The notes under the pieces were generated by a model. It was not told the origin of the DNA, made no database searches, and saw nothing but the letters and a program-made list of their open reading frames with translations. Below, one piece after another: positions 26,960 to 35,989 of a stretch of 64,000 bases of DNA. A program made the position numbers and the translations under genes. Location of the stretch: assembly GCA_900319245.1 (NCBI GenBank), contig ONNQ01000007.1, forward strand, positions 29,441 through 93,440. The letters are read 5' to 3'. This stretch comes from an uncultured Lachnospiraceae bacterium (GTDB lineage Bacteria; Bacillota; Clostridia; Lachnospirales; Lachnospiraceae). How positions within the stretch are numbered: the first letter of the stretch is position 1; the number at the start of each line of letters is the position of its first letter.

Positions 26960-28345
26960 TCAATATGTCAGATCAGGATACTTCTCAACGACTGCTTTGT
27001 AGAATGCGTTGATAGCAGACTCTTTGTCAGTTGTTCCTTCGAAGTAGCCCTTCATAGCCTTCTGGAATTCCTCGTTGCAGCCCTGGTCATAGATGGTGAT
27101 CTGGTCCATGACGATCTTGTCAGCGCCTGCGCAGAACATAGGCAGCGCATTCTGTCCGCCGAGAACAGCGTCGCCGTAGGTCTCATCCTGAGCCATTGCT
27201 TCCATAGCGGGCTTGTTGTTAACGAAGTCATTGTCGTCCTTGACAATGTCAGTCATGATATCAACATTGCATGTGAGCTGTCTCATGATATCAGCGATCT
27301 CAGCAGCATTATCGGTTCCGGCTGCCGCGCAGATCCATGTTCCGCCCCAGTTAAAGCCCTGAGGTCCCTCAGTTGCTGCCCAGCCGCCTGCGTTTGCGAT
27401 GGAGCCTTCTGTATCAGCTGCCATGCAGAAGTCGATCAGCCATGCGGGTCCAAAGTATGCGAATACCTTTCCTTCGGGATAGAAGCCCTTGGACCAGTCA
27501 TCGCCCCAAAGATCATGAGTTCCTGCATATCCTGCATCTACAAGAGCCTTGGAATCGTCTACCCATTTGTCGATGTTGGCATCGATATTGATCTTTCCGT
27601 CAACAACCCAAGGGGAAGTTACGTTGTTGGAGTATACGCGGTATGTATCATTGACAGAAGAAACAACCTGATATCCCTTGTCCTTCAGTTCCTTAGCAGA
27701 TGCTACAAATGCATCCCAATCAGCGAACTTGGGCTGAATGTCTTCCGGAGCATCCGAGCCGAACACTTCCTTAGCAGCTTCACGGTTATAGATCATGACG
27801 CCGGGGCAGCCCTGCCATGAGACGCCCTTGAGAACGCCATTGCTGTCTGTGACTACATCTTTGGTATAGCTGTACTGGTTCGCGAGATCCTCTTCTGTGA
27901 TACCAAGATCTGCGATCGGCATTGTGTAATCAGATCCGACATACTTCAGTGCGTAGTCCGCTTCGATCAGGAACAGGTCGACCTTGTCGTTTGCAGCTGC
28001 TTCATCCTGCTTAAGAAGTGCTTCGTCCAGATTGTTCTGATAAGCGTTATTCTCGTTCGGTGTGATATTCCATACGACTTCAATATCACCGATCTTTCCG
28101 TGTGTGGCATCCACTTCCTCATACCCCGGATAGTGGTCTTTTACTCTGGTCTTGAACTCTTCGTTCCAGCAGTAAACATTGAGGACAGAACCTTCTTCAG
28201 CTCCAGTTTCAGCTTCAGCTTCTGTTTCCGCCTCTGCCTCTGCTGCAGGCTCGGAAGAAGCCGCTCCGGTGCTTCCGCCGCAGGCTACGAGAGATCCGGC
28301 GACCATAGCTGTTGCAAGAATCAGACTAAGTGCTCTTTTTTTCAT
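26960..28345 (-). CDS. Sugar-binding lipoprotein, first paralogue
   Basis: A 461-residue lipoprotein. The signal peptide MKKRALSLILATAMVAGSLVAC has a LVAC lipobox and is followed by an Ala/Glu linker and a family 1 solute-binding domain. Blocks shared with the other two binding proteins are LNVYCWNEEFKTRVKDHYPGYEE, IGDIEVVWN, VSWQGCPGVMIYNREAAKEVFGSDAPED and VLGGQNALPMF. ATG 28345 has GGGAGG 8 nt upstream. It stands right behind the LacI regulator and before the permeases, so this is probably the primary binding protein. A cello-oligosaccharide or related ligand is inferred from the divergent GH94 phosphorylase. Confidence 0.92.
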   Translation of the reverse strand: MKKRALSLILATAMVAGSLVACGGSTGAASSEPAAEAEAETEAEAETGAEEGSVLNVYCWNEEFKTRVKDHYPGYEEVDATHGKIGDIEVVWNITPNENNAYQNNLDEALLKQDEAAANDKVDLFLIEADYALKYVGSDYTMPIADLGITEEDLANQYSYTKDVVTDSNGVLKGVSWQGCPGVMIYNREAAKEVFGSDAPEDIQPKFADWDAFVASAKELKDKGYQVVSSVNDTYRVYSNNVTSPWVVDGKINIDANIDKWVDDSKALVDAGYAGTHDLWGDDWSKGFYPEGKVFAYFGPAWLIDFCMAADTEGSIANAGGWAATEGPQGFNWGGTWICAAAGTDNAAEIADIMRQLTCNVDIMTDIVKDDNDFVNNKPAMEAMAQDETYGDAVLGGQNALPMFCAGADKIVMDQITIYDQGCNEEFQKAMKGYFEGTTDKESAINAFYKAVVEKYPDLTY

Positions 28346-28476
28346 TAGGTAAACCTCCCTTTTATTTCCCGCACACCCCATTGTGTGACGGTTAGATTTT
28401 GTTGTTATTTGCAATCCGCGTATGCGGTTTTTGCCATTTCTTATTAATACTGCTCACTGTTTACAAGCTGCCGGCC

Positions 28477-29505
28477 TTATTCATCTTCATCCCGGCTGAT
28501 GTCTCCGACCGTTTCTCCTTCATAGAGTTCGCCCTCGACCACGATCGGCCTTATGATCGTCGCTCTTGGATGCTCGATCAGATGGATCAGGTTCTCTGCC
28601 GCCTCTCTTCCGATCTTCTCGGTATCCTGACGGATCGTCGTGAGCCTGGGCTCTAAGTGTCTTCCGATCCGAAGTCCGTCATATCCGGCTACCGAGATAT
28701 CCTCCGGTATACGAAGTCCTCTCTCCCTGATCGCATTGATGCCTCCGAATCCGGCAAAATCATCGGGGTACAGGATACAAGTGGGCGGATCAGGCAGATC
28801 CAGAAGCTCCAGCGTCTTCTCGTAGGTTCCTTTAGTATCTCTGTACTTGGCCTCTTTGATATACTCCTCGGGCACCTCGATCCCCAACTGCGCGCAAGTG
28901 GTATAGAATGAGGAAACCCTGGCTTGTGTGACCGAAGAATCTCTCCCATGTATGTAGGCGATCTTCCGGTGACCCTTGCCGTATACATATGTAACGAGGT
29001 CATGCATCCCTTTGATGTTGTCCGAAATGACGGCGATCCGGTTGTTGAAAATATAGTCGATCGTCACAACCGGAATATTGCTGTCAACAAGTTCGATCAC
29101 TTCCGGGTCCTTAAAATCGATGCAGGCAATTGCGACTCCGTCAAAACCTCTGTACCTTGCTCTCTCCAGATAGCTCATTGAATCGCTGTGCTTCTTATTA
29201 CAATTGATCAGAGTCAGATCGTAATCCTTTCGCTCGATCGTTCGCTTGAAGCTGTCCAGAACGTTGGCAAAAAAGTCATGGGTCAGACCGCTCTGCGCTT
29301 CATCGACAAACAAAACGCCGATGTTATAGGATTTGTTTGTCTTAAGCGCTTTCGCCGCAGAATTGGGAAAGTATCCCATCTCTTTCGCTTTCTTTCGGAT
29401 CATCTCCTTCGTCTTTTCGCTCACGTCCCTCTGGTCATTGAGGGCTTTACTGACTGTAGCGATCGAAACGTTACAGGCAGCCGCAAGATCTTTCATTGAA
29501 ACCAT
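28477..29505 (-). CDS. LacI-family transcriptional regulator
   Basis: A 342-residue repressor. The N-terminal helix-turn-helix MVSMKDLAAACNVSIATVSKALNDQRDVSEKTKEMIRKKAKEMGY is followed by a periplasmic-binding-like ligand domain (NIGVLFVDEAQSGLTHDFFANVLDSF, RYRGFDGVAIA, CILYPDDFAGFGGINAIRERG, ISVAGYDGL). The start is taken as ATG 29505, with GGAGG 5 nt upstream; an ATG 15 nt further up overlaps that ribosome site. It is divergent from the GH94 phosphorylase and co-directional with the transport operon, so it most likely controls both in response to the imported disaccharide. Confidence 0.93.
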   Translation of the reverse strand: MVSMKDLAAACNVSIATVSKALNDQRDVSEKTKEMIRKKAKEMGYFPNSAAKALKTNKSYNIGVLFVDEAQSGLTHDFFANVLDSFKRTIERKDYDLTLINCNKKHSDSMSYLERARYRGFDGVAIACIDFKDPEVIELVDSNIPVVTIDYIFNNRIAVISDNIKGMHDLVTYVYGKGHRKIAYIHGRDSSVTQARVSSFYTTCAQLGIEVPEEYIKEAKYRDTKGTYEKTLELLDLPDPPTCILYPDDFAGFGGINAIRERGLRIPEDISVAGYDGLRIGRHLEPRLTTIRQDTEKIGREAAENLIHLIEHPRATIIRPIVVEGELYEGETVGDISRDEDE

Positions 29506-29552
29506 TTCTGCCTCCTGCATTCAGCTTCATCTGACAGGTTTCATTACGAAGT

Positions 29553-29571
29553 CGTTTAAATCACTTAAACG
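29553..29571. promoter_or_regulatory. Candidate LacI-family operator
   Basis: CGTTTAA-ATCAC-TTAAACG is a perfect 7-nt inverted repeat 48 nt upstream of the lacI-type start. A related CGTTTACG is at 29733-29740, upstream of the GH94 promoter. CG-containing dyads of this size are typical LacI-family sites. Confidence 0.5.
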
Positions 29572-29761
29572 TTTTTGTAATTCAACTTTATCCCTTTTCA
29601 GCCATATTTTCAAGTTTATTTTTAGCATTTCTGCGTTAATTTCTGATTTTTGTCAAAACATCACTTAATTCTTTTTCATATTTGTACGAAAACACCACTT
29701 AAAAACCGCCATTTGTCTATTTTTATCTAAATCGTTTACGTAATTTTAAGCATTGTTACCG

Positions 29762-29790
29762 TTGTTCTGGATTTTGGCTCTGATTATAAT
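29762..29790 (+). promoter_or_regulatory. Promoter of the GH94 phosphorylase gene
   Basis: TTGTTC (29762-29767), 17-nt spacer, TATAAT (29785-29790). The start site would be near 29797, giving a leader of about 40 nt. The rest of the 330-nt lacI-GH94 intergenic region is AT-rich with the two CGTTTA sites and no open frame of note. Confidence 0.65.
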
Positions 29791-29835
29791 GAATCTATCA
29801 GAGTTTGTGATTCTTTTCTCATCATGGAGGATAGT

Positions 29836-32346
29836 ATGAAATACGGTTATTTTGACGACGCGAACAAGGAGTATGTGATCACAACACCCAGGACTCCTCT
29901 TCCCTGGATCAATTATCTGGGCAATCAGGACTTCTTTACACTGATCTCCAATACCGCCGGAGGCTATTCATTTTATAAAGACGCCCGTCTTCTCCGTATG
30001 ACCCGCTATCGCTATAACGATGTTCCTTACGACGGAAACGGCAAGTACATCTATATAAAGGATGGTGACCAGGTCTGGAATACTGCATGGCAGCCCTCCA
30101 AGACAGAGCTGGACAATTATACATGCAGGCACGGAATGGGTTACACACGCTTCCACTCCTCTAAGGACGGGATCATAGCGGACCAGCTGAATTTTGTTCC
30201 CATGGGCGACAAATGCGAGATCATGCTGCTTGACCTCAAAAATGATTCCGATGCAGTAAGGGAGATCAAAGTATTTCCTTATGTAGAATGGTGTCTCTGG
30301 GACGCGGATGATGATCAGAAGAACTTCCAGAGAAATCTTTCCACCGGTGAAGTTGAGATCGAGTCCAATCTCGGCTATGAGATCAGCGGCCTCAAAAAGC
30401 CCGCTTCTACGTTGATCAGCGACTACAGTGCGCTCGATTACGCCGCGATCTACCACAAGACAGAGTACAGAGAGCGCCGCAATATGTATGCCGTCTTTTC
30501 CGTTAACCGCCCGATCACCGGTTTCGATACGGACAGACGCTCTTTCATCGGTTCATACCAGAGTCCCGCGAACCCTGAAGTCGTGAGAACGGGCTCTTGT
30601 AAAAACACTGTTGCAAGCGGCTGGTCACCCTGCGCCGTCTTTGAGCTTCCTGTAAAGCTCGAGCCCGGTGAAAATACAAGTATCATTTTCCAGCTCACTT
30701 ACGTTGAGAATCCTGTTGACGAAAAGTGGGAATCCTATGGGGTGATCAACAAGAAGCGCGCCCACGCCATGATCCGCAAGTACCACGACCGCGCATCGGT
30801 CATGCAGGCCTTTGCACAGTTGAAAGAATACTGGGAAAACCTTCTCTCCCGCTTCCGCGTCACCAGCGCGCATCCCGAAGTGGACAGGATGGTCAATATC
30901 TGGAATCAGTATCAGTGCATGATCACCTTTAATATGTCCCGCAGTGCTTCTTATTATGAATCCGGAATCGGAAGAGGCATGGGGTTCCGCGACTCCTGTC
31001 AGGATCTTCTGGGCTTTGTCCACCTGATCCCGACGCGCGCGAGGGAAAGAATTCTGGACATCGCCGCCACACAGTTTCCGGATGGCAGCGCCTATCACCA
31101 GTATCAGCCTCTGACCAAAAAAGGAAACGCAGATATAGGCAGCGGATTCAATGATGATCCCCTCTGGCTCATTGCCGCTGTAAGCGCTTATATCAGGGAG
31201 ACCGGCGACGTCTCTATTCTGGAAGAGCCCGTGCCGTTCGACAATGACATTTCTCTTGCTCAGCCGCTTATGGAGCATCTGCGCAGGAGTATCCGGTATA
31301 CGATCACCCACAAGGGTCCTCACGGACTGCCGCTGATCGGACGCGCGGACTGGAATGACTGTCTCAACCTCAACTGCTTCTCAGAGCATTCAGGCGAATC
31401 CTTCCAGACTTCCGGTCCCAGTGAAGGTCCCGTAGCGGAATCAGTTTTCATCGGCGGTATGTTTGTCAAATACGCTGAGGAGTATGCAGCGCTGTGTGAC
31501 CTGACAGGCCTCGCAGAGGAAGCTTCTGAGATTCGCAAACAAGGACTTGAAATGGAGAAAACGCTGCTCACAGAGGGCTGGGATGGCAAGTGGTTCCTGC
31601 GGGCGTACGATGCGTACAGCCACAAAGTGGGTTCTCATGAGTGCGAAGAAGGACAGATCTATATCGAACCCCAGGGCTTCTGTGTTTTGGCAGGCGTCGG
31701 CAAGGAGACCGGAGAAGCGCTTCAGGCACTCGACAGTGTCAAAGAGATCCTTGATTCCCGATACGGCATCGCTCTTCTGCAGCCTGCTTATACACGCTAT
31801 CATCTTGAACTGGGTGAAGTTTCCTCCTATCCGCCCGGATACAAGGAAAACGCGGGAATCTTCTGCCACAACAATCCCTGGGTTTCCATTGCGGAGACAG
31901 TTATGGGCCGCGGAAACAGAGCCTTTGAAGTTTATTGGAAGACTTGTCCTTCCTGTGTCGAGGAGTTCAGCGAGATCCACAGAACAGAACCTTACGTCTA
32001 TTCACAGATGGTCGCAGGTCCCGACGCGCCTAACTTCGGAGAAGGTAAGAACAGCTGGCTGACTGGCACTGCAGCATGGACATTTACAGATATTTCCCAG
32101 TATATTCTGGGCGTATATCCGACTCTCAACGGACTCAGCATCAATCCCTGCATCCCCGATGATTTTGGCGATTTCACGATCAGACGCGTTTACAGGGACA
32201 GCGTTTATAATATCAACGTGATGAATCCGGATCATGTGCAAAAGGGAATTCGGAAAATGATCGTCGACGGAAAAGAGATTTCCGGGCATGTGATTCCCTA
32301 CGAAAAGGGCAAGAAAGAATATGACGTGCAAGTGATCATGGGATAA
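29836..32346 (+). CDS. GH94 phosphorylase, probably cellobiose phosphorylase
   Basis: Cytosolic inverting phosphorylase that splits a beta-linked disaccharide with phosphate to glucose 1-phosphate and a monosaccharide. It has 836 residues, close to known cellobiose phosphorylases. The N-terminus [30 protein letters not shown] is the family signature. The catalytic-site motif [10 protein letters not shown] is at 502-510, and [19 protein letters not shown] and [13 protein letters not shown] line the sugar/phosphate site. Size and motifs favour cellobiose over cellodextrin or chitobiose, but specificity is not certain. ATG 29836 has GGAGG 5 nt upstream. It is divergent from the LacI regulator and its transport operon, which would import the substrate. 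Confidence 0.9.
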   Translation: MKYGYFDDANKEYVITTPRTPLPWINYLGNQDFFTLISNTAGGYSFYKDARLLRMTRYRYNDVPYDGNGKYIYIKDGDQVWNTAWQPSKTELDNYTCRHGMGYTRFHSSKDGIIADQLNFVPMGDKCEIMLLDLKNDSDAVREIKVFPYVEWCLWDADDDQKNFQRNLSTGEVEIESNLGYEISGLKKPASTLISDYSALDYAAIYHKTEYRERRNMYAVFSVNRPITGFDTDRRSFIGSYQSPANPEVVRTGSCKNTVASGWSPCAVFELPVKLEPGENTSIIFQLTYVENPVDEKWESYGVINKKRAHAMIRKYHDRASVMQAFAQLKEYWENLLSRFRVTSAHPEVDRMVNIWNQYQCMITFNMSRSASYYESGIGRGMGFRDSCQDLLGFVHLIPTRARERILDIAATQFPDGSAYHQYQPLTKKGNADIGSGFNDDPLWLIAAVSAYIRETGDVSILEEPVPFDNDISLAQPLMEHLRRSIRYTITHKGPHGLPLIGRADWNDCLNLNCFSEHSGESFQTSGPSEGPVAESVFIGGMFVKYAEEYAALCDLTGLAEEASEIRKQGLEMEKTLLTEGWDGKWFLRAYDAYSHKVGSHECEEGQIYIEPQGFCVLAGVGKETGEALQALDSVKEILDSRYGIALLQPAYTRYHLELGEVSSYPPGYKENAGIFCHNNPWVSIAETVMGRGNRAFEVYWKTCPSCVEEFSEIHRTEPYVYSQMVAGPDAPNFGEGKNSWLTGTAAWTFTDISQYILGVYPTLNGLSINPCIPDDFGDFTIRRVYRDSVYNINVMNPDHVQKGIRKMIVDGKEISGHVIPYEKGKKEYDVQVIMG

Positions 32347-32382
32347 GATAAACCGTTTGTTTTCAATCCTCCTTTTCATTGT

Positions 32383-32409
32383 AAAGCCCCGGCGCTGTGC
32401 CGGGGCTTT
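32383..32409. terminator. Bidirectional terminator (GH94 gene and pyrophosphatase gene)
   Basis: Perfect 11-bp stem AAAGCCCCGGC / GCCGGGGCTTT with a 5-nt loop between convergent stops at 32346 and 32420. It ends in TTT on both strands. Confidence 0.85.
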
Positions 32410-32419
32410 GCTCGTTCGG

Positions 32420-34060
32420 TTACGCGTATTTGTTAATGACATGTGTGAGTTTGGGCAGAATCTGCATCTTGCGGGATACAAGGCCCTCATGCACACTGTG
32501 CGCCTCCCCTTCCTGATCCGGGTAGGCTTCGAAAAGCCAATTTGCCTTGTCGCCTGCACCAAACAGGATTGAACGGTTTTCCAGTGCCGATGTGATCGAC
32601 AAAATACCAATGTCCGCATTCTTGTTTCTGGTCAGGAGATCCAGCGCCTGCTGCATATCCTCGGCCCTGTCTCTGTAAGGCTCTACCTGCGGCACATTGA
32701 CCTTGGTCAGCATGAGCCTGACGCCCATAATGTCTTCGAACATAATGTCTCTGTTCATCAGTTCTTCCAAAGAGCCTCCCTCGTCCTCTGTCAGGGAGAA
32801 GAGTTCCTCCGAGAACTGATCCAGATCCAGTCCTGCAAGCGCAGCCAGAATATTGGCAGTCTGCACATCCTTTTCCGTGGTCGTAGGCGTCTGCAGATTC
32901 ATGGTATCCGAAAGGAGTCCGCCCAGCATAAGTCCCGCCAGATTCTCTTCGATCGGCACCTGATTCTCTCTGAAAATGGTCGCGATGATGGTGCAAGTGC
33001 TGCCCACAATCTCATTTCGGAAGCTGACCGGTCTCGATGTGGAGAAATCCGTCACTCTGTGGTGATCAATAACCTCCAGCACTCTCGCCTTCTCGATGCC
33101 CTTTACCGACTGCGAGAACTCGTTGTGGTCCACAAGGATCAGCTGCTTATCATTGTAGTTTAAGACGTGATGCCGCATCAGATAGCCTACCAGCCGCTCC
33201 TTTTCGTCAACGACAGGGAACGCGCGGTACTGCGTGCGGGCCATCTTTCGTCCCGCGTCCTCCGCCAGCTCATGCACATAAAACTTCATAGGCTTCTGTG
33301 TCATCATCATGCGGACCGGCGGCGCAAAGAACAGATAACGGGACGTGTTCATCGCACCATACCCGGACAGGAGGACCGTGCAGTGATGCTCCTTGGCGAG
33401 CTTCAAGATGCTGTCATCCACACTCTTCTCCCAGATGATGATCAGCATACCGGCACCCTTTTCGATCAGAATCTTCTGTGCCTTCTTGTTTCCGCCCGTT
33501 ATGACAATTCGATCCGTCACCTCGTAGTCTTCCAGGTTGTCCTTGTTGGTCATGGTCAAAATACTGACCTTACCGTTGAGGTGGCGCTCCGCGTCGTCAT
33601 ACACAATCGTGCCGTGGATCGTCTTGGCGATATAGTCTGTCGGCGTATCCCGCAGCATACCGTGCAGATATTTGGTATCATTGAGCGCTATTTTGGCAAG
33701 GTCCGACTTGGAGACCCATCCAATGATTCTCATATCGTCGTCAACAACCGCAAATCCCTCTCTCTTCTCCTTGTCCATCATATGAACAGATTCAAAGATC
33801 GTGGTCTCCGGCTTAATCGCAACGGGAGACGCCAGATCCACTTCGTCCAGGCGCACCTGTGCGGTCTCAAGAAGCGCCGGCTTCTCAAATCCGAAGCGGT
33901 CCAGCAGGTACCTGGACTCCTTGTTGATCCTGCCAAGTACGCAGGGAACTGCGTCGATTCCCTGCTCTCTCTTGTAAGCGGCATACGCAATCGCTGCTGC
34001 AACGGAATCCGCATGCGGATTTTTATGTCCAATTATATATACTTTATTATCCTGTGCCAT
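32420..34060 (-). CDS. ppaC: Family II (Mn-dependent) inorganic pyrophosphatase with CBS-DRTGG-CBS insert
   Basis: Hydrolyses pyrophosphate in the cytosol; 546 residues, much longer than the ~310 of simple PpaC. The DHH catalytic domain starts with IIGHKNPHADSVAAA and continues after the insert at VDHNEFSQSVKGIEKARVLEVIDHHRV. The DHHA2 domain ends in SRKMQILPKL. Between them, residues about 70-300 form two CBS domains (DLASPVAIKPETTIFESVHMM; QYRAFPVVDEKERLVGYLMRHHVL) around a DRTGG-type domain. In this subfamily the insert binds adenine nucleotides or ApnA and tunes activity. ATG 34060 has GGAGG at 6 nt. It stands alone, convergent with the GH94 gene and divergent from metY. Confidence 0.94.
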   Translation of the reverse strand: MAQDNKVYIIGHKNPHADSVAAAIAYAAYKREQGIDAVPCVLGRINKESRYLLDRFGFEKPALLETAQVRLDEVDLASPVAIKPETTIFESVHMMDKEKREGFAVVDDDMRIIGWVSKSDLAKIALNDTKYLHGMLRDTPTDYIAKTIHGTIVYDDAERHLNGKVSILTMTNKDNLEDYEVTDRIVITGGNKKAQKILIEKGAGMLIIIWEKSVDDSILKLAKEHHCTVLLSGYGAMNTSRYLFFAPPVRMMMTQKPMKFYVHELAEDAGRKMARTQYRAFPVVDEKERLVGYLMRHHVLNYNDKQLILVDHNEFSQSVKGIEKARVLEVIDHHRVTDFSTSRPVSFRNEIVGSTCTIIATIFRENQVPIEENLAGLMLGGLLSDTMNLQTPTTTEKDVQTANILAALAGLDLDQFSEELFSLTEDEGGSLEELMNRDIMFEDIMGVRLMLTKVNVPQVEPYRDRAEDMQQALDLLTRNKNADIGILSITSALENRSILFGAGDKANWLFEAYPDQEGEAHSVHEGLVSRKMQILPKLTHVINKYA

Positions 34061-34211
34061 GTATTACCTCCGAATACTGTACATCCATGTTCTAATGATA
34101 CCATGTTCGGTTTGTGCGTACAATCCAATCCAAGGTTCAAAATACGGACCAATTCCTAAATGTGATCCTTTTTGCATCCCCTTTCCAATTTCGATGTGTG
34201 TAAATTTCTAT

Positions 34212-34240
34212 TTGCCATACCATGCAACATCTTTTAAGAT
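34212..34240 (+). promoter_or_regulatory. Promoter of the metY gene
   Basis: TTGCCA (34212-34217), 17-nt spacer, TAAGAT (34235-34240). The leader would be about 50 nt. I looked for S-box or T-box elements upstream of this methionine gene and saw none. Confidence 0.5.
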
Positions 34241-34297
34241 TAAATACAGAAAATGGATCTGGCGTAGAAAAGATCCAAGGATTGGAGGTAGTTGAAA

Positions 34298-35575
34298 ATG
34301 GAACGAGAAACTATGTGCATTCAGGCCGGATACACGCCCCAAAATGGAGAATCCAGAATGATTCCGATCATTCAGAGTACCACTTTTAAATACGATACCA
34401 GCGAAGATATGGGCAAACTGTTCGATCTTGAAGCGGAAGGTTATTTTTATACACGTCTGCAGAATCCCACCAACGATATGGTCGCAGCCAAGATCTGCGC
34501 GCTGGAGGGCGGAACCGCCGGCATGCTGACTTCCTCCGGACAGGCTGCCAACTTCTTCAGCGTCTTTAACATTGCCACTTGCGGCGATCACGTTGTATGC
34601 GCCTCCACCATCTACGGCGGCACGTTCAATCTGTTCAATGTCACCATGCGCAAGATGGGCATCGATTTCACTTTTGTCGATCCTGACTGCAGCGATGAAG
34701 AACTGAAAAACGCATTTAAGCCCAACACCAAGGCCGTTTTTGGCGAGACCATTGCCAATCCCGCCCTTGTCGTATTTGATATCGAGCGCTTCGCCAATGC
34801 GGCGCATGCGCACGGCGTTCCGCTGATCGTCGACAATACATTTGCGACGCCTATTAACTGCAGACCCATCGAGTGGGGCGCTGATATCGTCACCCATTCG
34901 ACAACCAAATATATGGACGGTCACGACGCAACTGTAGGCGGCGCGATCATCGACGGCGGCAAGTTTGACTGGATGGCACACGCCGACAAGTTCCCCGGAC
35001 TCACCACGCCCGACGACTCCTATCACGGCATCACCTACGCCGAAAAGTTCGGCCTTGGCGGTGCGTTCATCACCAAGTGTACCGCGCAGCTGATGAGAGA
35101 TTTTGGCTCCATCCAGGCGCCCATGAATGCGTACTTCTTAAATCTTGGCCTGGAGTCCCTGGCTGTCCGCATGCCCAGACATTGCGAGAACGCGCAGAAG
35201 GTCGCCGAATTCCTGCAGGGACATGAGAAAGTGGCCTGGGTCACCTATCCCGGACTTCCCGGTGACAAGTACTATGAGCGCGCCAAGAAATACATGCCCA
35301 ATGGCACTTGCGGCGTCATCTCCTTTGGTCTTAAGGGCGGCAGAGCTGCCGCAGAGGCATTTATGAAAAAGCTCAAAGTCGCCATGATCGCAACCCATGT
35401 GGCGGATGCGCACACCTGCATCCTGCATCCCGCCAACTCCACACACCGCCAGCTTACAGATGAAGAGCTGATCGCGGGCGGCGTTGGACCGGATCTAATC
35501 CGTCTGTCGGTTGGTATCGAAAACGTCAAGGACATCATCGCAGATCTCGAGCAGGCGCTCGCATCGATCCAGTAA
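34298..35575 (+). CDS. metY: O-acetylhomoserine sulfhydrylase (Cys/Met metabolism PLP enzyme)
   Basis: PLP enzyme forming homocysteine from O-acetylhomoserine and sulfide, or a close relative such as methionine gamma-lyase; 425 residues, the length of MetY rather than the ~390 of MetB/MetC. The N-terminus ETMCIQAGYTPQNGESRMIPIIQSTTF is typical of MetY. The PLP lysine is in THSTTKYMDGH near residue 208; SSGQAANFF and YGGTFNLF are cofactor-site motifs. The C-terminus ends HPANSTHRQL...IRLSVGIENVKDIIADLEQAL. ATG 34298 has GGAGG 9 nt upstream; an in-frame TTG 6 nt earlier is less likely. Single-gene unit facing a gene-free stretch. Confidence 0.92.
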   Translation: MERETMCIQAGYTPQNGESRMIPIIQSTTFKYDTSEDMGKLFDLEAEGYFYTRLQNPTNDMVAAKICALEGGTAGMLTSSGQAANFFSVFNIATCGDHVVCASTIYGGTFNLFNVTMRKMGIDFTFVDPDCSDEELKNAFKPNTKAVFGETIANPALVVFDIERFANAAHAHGVPLIVDNTFATPINCRPIEWGADIVTHSTTKYMDGHDATVGGAIIDGGKFDWMAHADKFPGLTTPDDSYHGITYAEKFGLGGAFITKCTAQLMRDFGSIQAPMNAYFLNLGLESLAVRMPRHCENAQKVAEFLQGHEKVAWVTYPGLPGDKYYERAKKYMPNGTCGVISFGLKGGRAAAEAFMKKLKVAMIATHVADAHTCILHPANSTHRQLTDEELIAGGVGPDLIRLSVGIENVKDIIADLEQALASIQ

Positions 35576-35603
35576 TCCGCTGTTCTCCAGATATTGATTT
35601 TCT

Positions 35604-35664
35604 AAAAAGGGGCTGGCGCATGAAGCGAAGGATTCGATCCTTTCGCAGGTGCGGCAAGCCCCTT
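35604..35664 (-). terminator. Forked terminator of the leftward structured RNA (copy A)
   Basis: On the minus strand an outer AAGGGGCT/AGCCCC stem encloses an inner GCGAAAGGATC...GATCC-type hairpin and is followed by TTTTTAG. The T-run points to leftward transcription, away from metY (which stops at 35575), so it fits the structured RNA rather than metY. Confidence 0.65.
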
Positions 35665-35885
35665 CAAAATTGCATTGAAATCGCGGGATTCACATAGATC
35701 CTTCCTCTCGCTGCGGAGGGAACCGCTGATCCAGAACTCGCCGTCCGCTCCGATGACCGGCCGGCTCGGACATGTTGGGCTTTCGGGCTGCAGGAGCTGC
35801 AGCCCTCATTCCCTCCTCCGCTCGGGAAGGATCTGGTTCATCCTGACGCTTATTTCAAAGCAATTTTTCCGGGGCTTACCACACC
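35604..35885 (-). ncRNA. Structured RNA element, copy A (unidentified family)
   Basis: Read on the minus strand, a closing stem pairs 35860-35880 with 35653-35673 (AAAATTGC and GGTAAGCCCC arms). Inside are a conserved GCTTTGAAATAAGCG (35847-35861) and a long basal stem beginning GATCCTTCC/GGAAGGATC (35825-35833 with 35697-35705). A GGGCTGCAG-CTC-CTGCAGCCC hairpin lies at 35785-35805 and is followed by GAAAGCCC; a GC-rich hairpin with loop GTCATCGGAG lies at 35740-35765. A conserved CCCGCGATTTCAA stretch is at 35672-35691. The same order of elements with different stem sequences recurs in copy B. No open frame with a ribosome site explains the region. Confidence 0.6.
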
Positions 35886-35989
35886 CGCTGAGAATAATTC
35901 CTAACGCCAGGCTTCATACGCCTAGTTTTTGTTTTTAGGTACTGCAGCACTTGAGAGAGGGATTCTCTATTGTACGGCACGTTTTTATA

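Noticed and set aside
34061-34297. Possible S-box or T-box leader before metY
   Set aside because: No conserved T-box sequence (GGGTGGNACCGCG) or SAM-riboswitch core was found, and the predicted leader is only about 50 nt.
35625-35650. GGATTCGATCC resembling a tRNA T-arm
   Set aside because: The loop is too short for a T-loop and there is no matching D-arm, anticodon arm or CCA-end stem; it is the inner hairpin of a terminator.
35675-35938. 87-residue open frame inside structured RNA copy A
   Set aside because: No ribosome site, no domain, and the region is explained by conserved base-pairing on the other strand; the frame is not kept in copy B.
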